Assembly: GCF_002836735.1 (NCBI RefSeq)
Contig: NZ_PJAS01000074.1
Span: forward strand, 62,001 to 126,000
Direction of reading: 5' to 3'
DNA: 64,000 nucleotides
From: Psychrobacter sp. 4Bb
Lineage (GTDB): Bacteria; Pseudomonadota; Gammaproteobacteria; Pseudomonadales; Moraxellaceae
Translations under genes and position numbers: made by a program
Part shown: one piece after another, positions 53,911 to 61,007 of the stretch
Layout of the letters: each line of letters begins with the position of its first letter
Position numbering within the stretch: the stretch's first letter is position 1
Notes under the pieces: generated by a model
Seen by the model: the letters and a program-made list of their open reading frames with translations, nothing else
What the model was told of the DNA's origin: nothing
The model's database searches: none

Positions 53911-56244
53911 GTGAGTAGTCAGAAAAATAATAAACTTCAATCGTCTCTAAATACTACGCTACCTATATTTAAACAAGTTTGTGTGATTGGACTTGGGCTG
54001 ATTGGTGCCAGTTTTGCGCAAGCTATTAAAGATAATGGCTTAAGCGCGCGTCTGGTAGCAGTCGATAGACATGCGCCAAGTATTGCAGAAGCTATGGAGC
54101 ATGGTCTGCTAGATGCAGGTAGTGCAGACGTACAGGACGTCATCGCTGGCAGTGATTTAATCATTATTGCAGTGCCAGTACAGGCAGTCCAAGCAGTGTT
54201 TGTTGATATCAAGCAAGCGATGGATAACGGACAGCTTGCCAGTGACTGCATCATGACGGATGTCTGTAGTACTAAGGTCAATATCATTGATGCCGCTAAA
54301 GCAGTGTTCGGCTCGCTGCCGATAGGCCTAGTGCCAGCGCATCCGATTGCTGGGGCTGAAAATTCAGGGTATCATGCTCGCCGCGCCAGTTTATTTGTCA
54401 ATCATAGCGTCATTGTTTGCGAGCTACCGACAACCAGTGCAACCGCTATTGCAAAGTTGCGACTATTATGGGAATCAGTAGGCGCAAATGTTATGTCAAT
54501 GGATGCTGAGCACCATGACCGCATATTAGCGCACACCAGCCATTTGCCACATTTACTTGCCTTCAACTTAGTTGAGCAATTGGCAAGCCATGATGACAAT
54601 TTAGATATGTTTCGTTATGCCGCTGGTGGATTCCGCGATTTTACCCGTATCGCTGCCAGTGACCCTAAAATGTGGCATGATATATTTTTTGCCAACCAAA
54701 GCGCGATTGTCAGCGCACTTGATGAGTATGGTGTCTATTTACAGACAATGCGCCAGCTTATCATTGATCAAGATTCAACTGCCCTGATGGGACTTTTGGG
54801 CCGCGCGCAAGCCGCACGGCGACATTTCGGCCATATGTTAGCCAGCACCCCTTATACGGATACTTCTGCTATGTCAGCTTCTTATAATATTACCCCTAGC
54901 AATACTGTTTCTGGCACCATCGCGATTCCTGGTGACAAATCTATCTCGCATCGCAGCATTATGCTGGGTAGTCTTGCCACAGGCGTGACAAATGTTACTG
55001 GGTTTTTGGAAGGGGAGGATGCGTTAGCGACGCTGCAAGCATTCCGTGATATGGGTGTGACTATCGAAGGACCTGACAATGGCAACTTGACCATTCATGG
55101 TGTCGGTATGAATGGTTTAAAACCTAGCAAAACCCCTTTATACATGGGTAACTCTGGTACCAGTATGCGTCTGCTGTCTGGTATCTTGGCGGCGCAATCG
55201 TTTGATAGCGTGTTGACAGGTGATACTAGCTTGAATAAACGCCCAATGGAGCGCGTGGCAGCACCGCTACGCACGATGGGAGCCGTGATTCAGAGCACTG
55301 GTCATAGTGGTACTGCACCGCTAAGTATCACTGGTCGTGACACGGTGGGTAAGCCATTACAAGGCACTGAGTATGATATGCCAGTTGCTTCAGCTCAGGT
55401 AAAGTCTTGCTTGCTACTAGCAGGTCTATGGGCAGAGGGTACGACAACGGTCACACAGCCTGAGATCAGCCGTGACCATACTGAGCGTATGCTATCGGCC
55501 TTTGGTTATCCGGTAACCGTAGAAGGCAATCGTATCAGTGTCACCGGTGGCGGCACACTAACAGGCGGCGATATCGCGGTTCCTGCTGATATCTCATCTG
55601 CAGCGTTTTTTATGGTGGCAGCAGCCATCAGTCAAGACAGCGAGCTGACCTTAACCCAAGTAGGTATCAACCCTACGCGTACTGGCGTCATTGATATTCT
55701 AAAATTAATGAATGCAGATATTAGCCTAATCAATGAAACACATGTAGGCGGCGAGCCAGTTGCTGATATTACGATTCGCAGCTCAAACCTAGTCGGTATT
55801 GAGATACCAGAGCATCTTGTACCACTGGCTATTGATGAGTTCCCTGTGCTATTTATTGCAGCTAGCTGTGCACAAGGACGGACGGTATTGACTGGTGCTA
55901 AAGAGCTGCGTGTCAAAGAATCGGACCGTATCGCTGTGATGGCAGAAGGGCTACATACACTTGGTATTGATTGTACTGTAACTGATGATGGTCTCATTAT
56001 CGAAGGCAAAGGCGCTGCTGCTGAAAGCGGTGAAGTCAACAATGACCAACCTGTCTTTGGTGGCGGTCATATTGTCTCGCATCATGATCACCGTATTGCA
56101 ATGAGCTTCTCTGTTGCCAGTCTGCGTGCATCCCAGCAAATTACCATTGAAGGGGTTGAAACGGTTAATACCAGTTTCCCAGGATTTGCTGAGCTTGCCA
56201 ACCAAATTGGTATGTCTATCCAAGTGGATACTGGTGCTGAGTAA
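53911..56244 (+). CDS. Prephenate dehydrogenase/EPSP synthase fusion
   Basis: Two-domain enzyme of about 777 residues. The N-terminal TyrA domain (residues ~20-315) has the NAD motif GLGLIGASFAQA and the catalytic histidines in HTSHLPHLLAF. A short linker leads to the C-terminal AroA domain (residues ~335-775) with IPGDKSISHRSIMLGSL, YMGNSGTSMRLLSG, PEISRDHTERML and RVKESDRIAVMAEGL. Both parts look catalytically complete. No ACT domain is present. Fusions of this kind are known from Pseudomonas and Acinetobacter lineages. Start is a GTG; I used GTG 53911, which has GAGAAA upstream, over GTG 53890. A terminator follows. Confidence 0.93.
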   Translation: MSSQKNNKLQSSLNTTLPIFKQVCVIGLGLIGASFAQAIKDNGLSARLVAVDRHAPSIAEAMEHGLLDAGSADVQDVIAGSDLIIIAVPVQAVQAVFVDIKQAMDNGQLASDCIMTDVCSTKVNIIDAAKAVFGSLPIGLVPAHPIAGAENSGYHARRASLFVNHSVIVCELPTTSATAIAKLRLLWESVGANVMSMDAEHHDRILAHTSHLPHLLAFNLVEQLASHDDNLDMFRYAAGGFRDFTRIAASDPKMWHDIFFANQSAIVSALDEYGVYLQTMRQLIIDQDSTALMGLLGRAQAARRHFGHMLASTPYTDTSAMSASYNITPSNTVSGTIAIPGDKSISHRSIMLGSLATGVTNVTGFLEGEDALATLQAFRDMGVTIEGPDNGNLTIHGVGMNGLKPSKTPLYMGNSGTSMRLLSGILAAQSFDSVLTGDTSLNKRPMERVAAPLRTMGAVIQSTGHSGTAPLSITGRDTVGKPLQGTEYDMPVASAQVKSCLLLAGLWAEGTTTVTQPEISRDHTERMLSAFGYPVTVEGNRISVTGGGTLTGGDIAVPADISSAAFFMVAAAISQDSELTLTQVGINPTRTGVIDILKLMNADISLINETHVGGEPVADITIRSSNLVGIEIPEHLVPLAIDEFPVLFIAASCAQGRTVLTGAKELRVKESDRIAVMAEGLHTLGIDCTVTDDGLIIEGKGAAAESGEVNNDQPVFGGGHIVSHHDHRIAMSFSVASLRASQQITIEGVETVNTSFPGFAELANQIGMSIQVDTGAE

Positions 56245-56290
56245 GTCGCTAAGCTGCCATTAACTCTTAAAAATTTAATCTAACATCGTT

Positions 56291-56334
56291 AGCAATGTAC
56301 TCATGTCACTATTGGCATGAGTACATTGCTTTTT
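56291..56334 (+). terminator. Rho-independent terminator of the pheA-hisC-tyrA/aroA series
   Basis: AGCAATGTACTCATG (56291-56305) pairs perfectly with CATGAGTACATTGCT (56316-56330), loop of ten, then TTTTT. Confidence 0.9.
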
Positions 56335-56439
56335 ACCTTATAATCTCACTGTAGTAACCCTGCGCTTTCACGATTCAATTGACAATAATAATTAGAATTA
56401 GGTGAGAGTGCGCTTTGCTCTAAAAAGTTGTCCTATATT

Positions 56440-57402
56440 ATGACTACCCAAAATGTCATCAAAAAACCCGTTGCCCCGATAACCACAACCAGACGCGGCA
56501 TTATTACTGCGCTTATCGCGTTCTTTATTTGGGGTGGATTTCCGTTATACTTCAAACAGCTATCTGATTATGATGCAACGGAGATCATTGGTCACCGTAT
56601 CGTTTGGACGTTTTGTTGCCTATTGATTGTATTAGTGGCTACCAAACGCTGGGGGTGGATAGAAACACTCAAGCAAAACCCAAGATGGATTGCACTATCT
56701 CTATTGTCCAGTGTGATTATCGCAACCAACTGGCTGACCTATGTATGGGCGGTCAATCAAGACCGTATTCTTGAGGCCAGTTTGGGTTACTTTATTGGGC
56801 CATTGGTTGGCGTTGCACTATCCATGATTTTATTCAAAGAGCGCTTACGTACCCTGCAATGGGTGGCGATTGGCTTTGCACTGTTGTCTGTCGTCATTCA
56901 AGTGGTGATGCTTGGCAGTCTGCCGTGGATATCGTTGATTTTAGCATTTAGCTTTAGTACTTACGGGACGATTCAACGACAAACGCCATTGACTGCTGTC
57001 GATGCCATGTTTGTCGAGACCGCAATGCTAGTACCGTTATGTCTGTGGTGGTTTTGGCAATCTGATGTGGCAAGTCATCAACTGAGCTTTTGGTTTAGCT
57101 CAAACATTTGGCTACTTATGATCGCAGGCCCGATTACGCTAATACCGCTTCTATTATTCAATAAATCTACCAAGCTTGTTGCATACAGTATTCTAAGCTT
57201 TATGAACTATCTGACGCCGACCTTTATTTTCTTTTTGGCGGTGTTCTATTATAAAGAACCATTCGATTTACATCGTTTAGCAGTATTTGGTTTGATTTGG
57301 TTAGGTCTGCTATTATTCAGCATCGACCTGTGGCGCCATCGTCCAAGTAAAGCGTTAAAAGCGGCACGTCTACGTGAAGAAGCGCTAAAATCGGTTAAGT
57401 AA
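56440..57402 (+). CDS. rarD: RarD-type EamA transporter
   Basis: A ten-helix DMT-superfamily carrier of 320 residues. The opening ALIAFFIWGGFPLYFKQLSDYDATEIIGHR pattern (seen as IWGGFPLYFK and EIIGHRIVW) is characteristic of RarD, named from chloramphenicol sensitivity in Pseudomonas. Its physiological substrate is unknown. A basic C-terminus (HRPSKALKAARLREEALK) is cytosolic. I use ATG 56440; a TTG is in frame four codons upstream and neither has a good ribosome site. Confidence 0.88.
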   Translation: MTTQNVIKKPVAPITTTRRGIITALIAFFIWGGFPLYFKQLSDYDATEIIGHRIVWTFCCLLIVLVATKRWGWIETLKQNPRWIALSLLSSVIIATNWLTYVWAVNQDRILEASLGYFIGPLVGVALSMILFKERLRTLQWVAIGFALLSVVIQVVMLGSLPWISLILAFSFSTYGTIQRQTPLTAVDAMFVETAMLVPLCLWWFWQSDVASHQLSFWFSSNIWLLMIAGPITLIPLLLFNKSTKLVAYSILSFMNYLTPTFIFFLAVFYYKEPFDLHRLAVFGLIWLGLLLFSIDLWRHRPSKALKAARLREEALKSVK

Positions 57403-57444
57403 ATATTAAAAACACGAAAAAAATTAGCAAACAAGGATGAAAGC

Positions 57445-57882
57445 ATGTTTCATACTCAGTCTGACGTGGTATTTATAAAAGGTCTAAAAGTCGATGCAGT
57501 AATCGGTGTGTTTGATTGGGAGCGAGCCATTACTCAGCCATTACTCATTGATATCGCGCTTGAGACGGATATTAGCCGTGCTGCTGTGTCAGATGATGTC
57601 AGCGATGCCCTGAGTTATAAAGAAGTCTGCGATGATGTGAGTGAGTGGTGCAAAGAGATTCAAGCAAAGCTGCTCGAGCATTTGGCTGGTCAGATCTCTG
57701 ATAAGATATTTGCAAAATATGACTGTCAAAAAATAACGTTGAGCATTGCTAAGCCTACCGCTATTGCTCAAGCGGATACGGTAGGGGTGCAAATAACGCG
57801 CTATGCGCCAGCATCAACCAACGAGCCAGCTACTAAAGAAGCTGCCAAAGAAGTTAACGTCAGCCAAGCTGATGATGCATAA
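57445..57882 (+). CDS. folB: Dihydroneopterin aldolase
   Basis: Folate-pathway aldolase converting dihydroneopterin to hydroxymethyldihydropterin. Family features are IKGLKVDAVIGVFDWERAITQPLLIDI at the start (visible as AVIGVFDWER), then SYKEVCDDVSEW near residue 52 and the lysine-containing LSIAKPTAI near 101. The last ~25 residues are an Ala/Glu/Lys-rich tail beyond the usual ~120 residues. AAGGATGAAAGC precedes ATG 57445. The next gene starts within its 3' end, indicating translational coupling. Confidence 0.92.
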   Translation: MFHTQSDVVFIKGLKVDAVIGVFDWERAITQPLLIDIALETDISRAAVSDDVSDALSYKEVCDDVSEWCKEIQAKLLEHLAGQISDKIFAKYDCQKITLSIAKPTAIAQADTVGVQITRYAPASTNEPATKEAAKEVNVSQADDA

Positions 57883-58405
57883 AACGTCAGTGGATTTGAA
57901 TTTGGCAATGCTAACACAATGCGCACCTGAGACTGTGCAAGCGCATCCCGTGGTAGAGCTAGTATTAGCGCTAGGTAGTAATTACCAAGCTGACAAGTAT
58001 CTACCGCTTGCTAGGCAGCGATTAGCAGCGCTAGGTGAGGTGCGATTGTCTACGGCTTTTCAAAACCCTGATTTTACTGCAACATTGGAACAACCAAAGC
58101 CTGATTATACCAATCAGTGTGTCCATCTAGCACTGACCACACCTGTGAGCCTACAACAATTACAGCAAACCTTTAGAACGCTTGAAGGTGATTGTCATAG
58201 ATGTCGACAAACTAAGCCGAATCAAGTACGGCAAGTGACAATGGATATTGATATTTTGATGATTAAAATGGCTGGCAAAGAAAATAGCCTAAGTAAATAT
58301 TCAACATTTAAATCAATGTCTGATTGGATTGTAATGACCGATCGTTATCCATTTAAAGCGCACGAGAAAGCGGGAGTCAGGGAATTAACCGCATCTATCG
58401 ATTAA
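57872..58405 (+). CDS. Degenerate HPPK (FolK)-like protein
   Basis: A ~177-residue protein with the opening of hydroxymethyldihydropterin pyrophosphokinase (VELVLALGSNYQADKYLPLARQRL, visible as LALGSNYQADKY) and the DxD metal motif in TMDIDILMI. Other active-site parts are missing: the Arg three residues before the DxD motif is Val, and the usual PHP histidine loop is replaced by DWIVMTDRYPF. The start overlaps folB; ATG 57872, 57875 or 57908 are possible. It may be non-catalytic, or have another role, with a true folK elsewhere. A strong terminator follows at 58509. Confidence 0.72.
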   Translation: MMHKTSVDLNLAMLTQCAPETVQAHPVVELVLALGSNYQADKYLPLARQRLAALGEVRLSTAFQNPDFTATLEQPKPDYTNQCVHLALTTPVSLQQLQQTFRTLEGDCHRCRQTKPNQVRQVTMDIDILMIKMAGKENSLSKYSTFKSMSDWIVMTDRYPFKAHEKAGVRELTASID

Positions 58406-58508
58406 GCTTTTAAATAGTATTTTGGGAAAAAATTGACAGTAAATAGACAGTTAGTAAGATGACTTATTTTAACTGACACTGACTACATCTGATATTTTTG
58501 CAGTAGAT

Positions 58509-58550
58509 AAAACTAAGGGGCGTATAGTATATTGTACGCCCCTTAGTTTT
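58509..58550. terminator. Strong bidirectional terminator folK-like / cysE
   Basis: AAAACTAAGGGGCGTA (58509-58524) pairs perfectly with TACGCCCCTTAGTTTT (58535-58550), loop of ten, between convergent genes. Confidence 0.92.
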
Positions 58551-58575
58551 ATTTCTTTTACTGAAGTTCTAGTAG

Positions 58576-59484
58576 TTACTTCTGCTCGTTATCTGCGTCA
58601 TTGATATCAGCACGACCAATCACATCTAAATCTTCTAGACATAGCTTGTCATATTCTTTTTTGCAGAAATTGGGATCAATATCGCACATCGCTGACTGTA
58701 GTTGATCGAGACGATTCTCTGATTGTTGAATATGTTCGAGCATTTTGGCAAAAGCTTCTGCGACAGGGTCTTGTGAATAAGGGTCGATACCATAAGCACG
58801 GAAGGTATTGGTGCGTTTGGCAGTAGGGGTAGTATCTTTAGTTTGATCGTTGTTCTCACCAGCCTGCGCAACTTTTTCTTGTTGCTTAGCGTCTTGTACT
58901 TTTGTCGCGATTGGATTGCCTTTTTCATCGTGATGATCTGAGATCATACGCGCGGCACTGCCGACCATCGTAGCACCTGCTGGTACTGGCTTGACTACCA
59001 CTGCATTCGAGCCGATTTTAGCGTTTTTACCGACTGTAAATGGTCCCAAAACTTTTGCACCAGCACCGACTGTTACACCGTCTTCTAGCGTTGGGTGACG
59101 CTTGCCATTATTCCAAGACACACCGCCCAAAGTAACACCATGATATAGCGTCACATCATTACCAATCTCAGCCGTCTCACCAATGACGACGCCGACACCA
59201 TGATCGATAAAAAAGCGTCTACCAATCTTAGCAGCAGGGTGAATCTCGATACCTGTCATGATACGCGAGCCGTAGGAGATCACGCGAGCGGCTAGTTTTT
59301 GTTCATTGTTCCAAAGACAGTGTGCACCGCGATGCAAAACAAGCGCATGTATGCCCGGATAAGTTAGAATCACTTCCAGACTATTACGCGCCGCAGGATC
59401 TCGGGTGAATACTGCATCAATATCTTCTTTCAAATCGTTTTTGATAGTAATAAGCGATTTGAATAATTTGGATGGCAATGACAT
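58576..59484 (-). CDS. cysE: Serine O-acetyltransferase
   Basis: Makes O-acetylserine for cysteine synthesis. The left-handed beta-helix hexapeptide region is clear: [45 protein letters not shown], with the HGVTLGG-type active site histidine. The start is the short SAT form ([16 protein letters not shown] within the first 45 residues), lacking E. coli's ~75-residue N-terminal extension. After the helix a ~110-residue hydrophilic C-terminal region rich in Gln/Asn/Asp/Lys follows, including a [12 protein letters not shown] segment. This tail is longer than usual and may modify complex formation with cysteine synthase. AGGAC precedes ATG 59484. Confidence 0.93.
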   Translation of the reverse strand: MSLPSKLFKSLITIKNDLKEDIDAVFTRDPAARNSLEVILTYPGIHALVLHRGAHCLWNNEQKLAARVISYGSRIMTGIEIHPAAKIGRRFFIDHGVGVVIGETAEIGNDVTLYHGVTLGGVSWNNGKRHPTLEDGVTVGAGAKVLGPFTVGKNAKIGSNAVVVKPVPAGATMVGSAARMISDHHDEKGNPIATKVQDAKQQEKVAQAGENNDQTKDTTPTAKRTNTFRAYGIDPYSQDPVAEAFAKMLEHIQQSENRLDQLQSAMCDIDPNFCKKEYDKLCLEDLDVIGRADINDADNEQK

Positions 59485-59673
59485 AAAGCGTCCTATCTAT
59501 TCGTCGGTAGAGTGTCGTTGCGAAAACAGCGATGTCTCTAATCTATGGTCATAAAGTTCGGATAATCAGGAATATATATTTTCGCTAAGCTTCTGCAAGT
59601 TATAACAGCTTTATACCGCAAAATATAGTAAAAAGCTGTCAAACAAAGGCAAGCTCATAAACTATGGCTTGTT

Positions 59674-60555
59674 TTAGTCTTTTGATAGTTTTGCAATCAA
59701 AGCGCTTAATAACTGATATTCCTTTTGATCAAGCTGTAGACGTGACCCAAGTCTAGACAAGCGTGATGGCAATGACTTTAGATGTTCGTTATTTGCTAGG
59801 CCACGCTGTACCATAAGGTCAGTGGTGCGCTGAGTGAGCTGTTGCAGCTGCTGCTGATTAATAGCAGGCTCATCCCATTGCTGACGCAAATTCACATTGA
59901 TTGTCGATTGGGCGTCTGTGCTTGTATCCGAATCTAAACTATCAGCTGTCTGAGTGTGCGTTTGAGCATAAGCAAAAATAAAGCTGGCGATCACTTGCAC
60001 CGCTGATGCAACATTTAATACAGGGTAAGCAGGATTGGCGTCGATTTGAATGTGATAATCAGCATAAGCCAATTCTTCATTGGTCAATCCACGGTCTTCA
60101 CGTCCAAATAATATAGCAATATTTGGTTTGCTAGAAGTCGCGGTAGATGAGTTATCAACATTACTATCGTCTGCACTTAAAGCTGCCTGTGCATCGATAA
60201 AGTCAAACATAATCTTAGCGGCTTGCGTAGGTGTCACCACAGGGCGAGGTAAGTGACGGCTACGACTGCTAGCGGCAAATACCAACTGACAGTCTGAGAT
60301 AGCAGATTCTAAAGTGGGTGCAATCAAAGCTGACGATAATAGTTCATTGCCACCCGCTGCATGAGACACACTGGTTTCGTCAATCGGCAATTTGGGGTCG
60401 ACCACCGTTAAACGAGATAAGCCCATGGTATGCATCGCACGGGCAGCCGAACCAATATTGGCAGGCAAAGTTGTATTAACCATGACTACTTGCAAGCAAT
60501 CAAGATAGTCGTTCACTGTGCGTGATGATACTGCTAATGAAGCGTCGTTACTCAT
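59674..60555 (-). CDS. trmJ: tRNA (cytidine/uridine-32-2'-O-)-methyltransferase TrmJ
   Basis: SPOUT methyltransferase modifying position 32 of tRNAs. Conserved motifs: VMVNTTLPANIGSAARAM near residue 25, ILFGREDRGLTNEEL near 150 and YPVLNVASAVQVIASFIF near 180, which form the S-adenosylmethionine knot. There is a Ser/Asn/Asp-rich insert (residues ~128-145) and a Gln/Asp/Ser-rich stretch before a C-terminal helical domain. Its start shares one base with the stop of the HPt gene (TAATG), so translation is coupled. Length of 293 is above the usual ~245 because of the inserts. Confidence 0.92.
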   Translation of the reverse strand: MSNDASLAVSSRTVNDYLDCLQVVMVNTTLPANIGSAARAMHTMGLSRLTVVDPKLPIDETSVSHAAGGNELLSSALIAPTLESAISDCQLVFAASSRSRHLPRPVVTPTQAAKIMFDFIDAQAALSADDSNVDNSSTATSSKPNIAILFGREDRGLTNEELAYADYHIQIDANPAYPVLNVASAVQVIASFIFAYAQTHTQTADSLDSDTSTDAQSTINVNLRQQWDEPAINQQQLQQLTQRTTDLMVQRGLANNEHLKSLPSRLSRLGSRLQLDQKEYQLLSALIAKLSKD

Positions 60556-60935
60556 TATTGTCCCAGTCTCTGATTGATTTCTTGTTCAGCACGGTGTAAT
60601 GCAATGGCAATCTCTTCGATCAGGACGGCTTGCTCATTGATACGGCGCTCACGGCAGTATTCTTGTAACTGGCTGCTAAGACGGACTAATTGAGTCGTAC
60701 CCAAATTGGCGCTGGCACCTTTTAGGGCATGAGCAGTTTCAAAGCCATTGGCGTTATCGTCTTTTTGGTGGGCAATTCGCAGCGCTGCAACTCTTTGCTT
60801 ACTATCAGCAAAATATACTTGTATCAAATCAACAAAGTCTTCTTCAAGCAGGTCACGCATGTCCTCGAACTGTTCATGATTGATAATTTCTTCATCGGTT
60901 TGTCCTAGCATATTATTATTTGTAGTGTCATCCAT
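60555..60935 (-). CDS. Orphan histidine phosphotransfer (HPt) domain protein
   Basis: A ~126-residue protein with an HPt domain: phospho-accepting His69 in FETAHALKGASANLGTTQL, with the typical LKGASANLG sequence and flanking helices. No kinase or receiver domain is present in the protein or its neighbours. It sits between dnaE and trmJ on one strand and its stop overlaps the trmJ start (TAATG). I chose ATG 60935; the frame is open 23 codons further up, but that stretch does not look like an HPt protein. Partner kinase and response regulator are unknown. Confidence 0.85.
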   Translation of the reverse strand: MDDTTNNNMLGQTDEEIINHEQFEDMRDLLEEDFVDLIQVYFADSKQRVAALRIAHQKDDNANGFETAHALKGASANLGTTQLVRLSSQLQEYCRERRINEQAVLIEEIAIALHRAEQEINQRLGQ

Positions 60936-61007
60936 GGTGGTTGTCCAATTTATAAAAGTTAAAGCAATAAGATTACTATAATGAATTTTTAAAACGTAAT
61001 GCACGTC

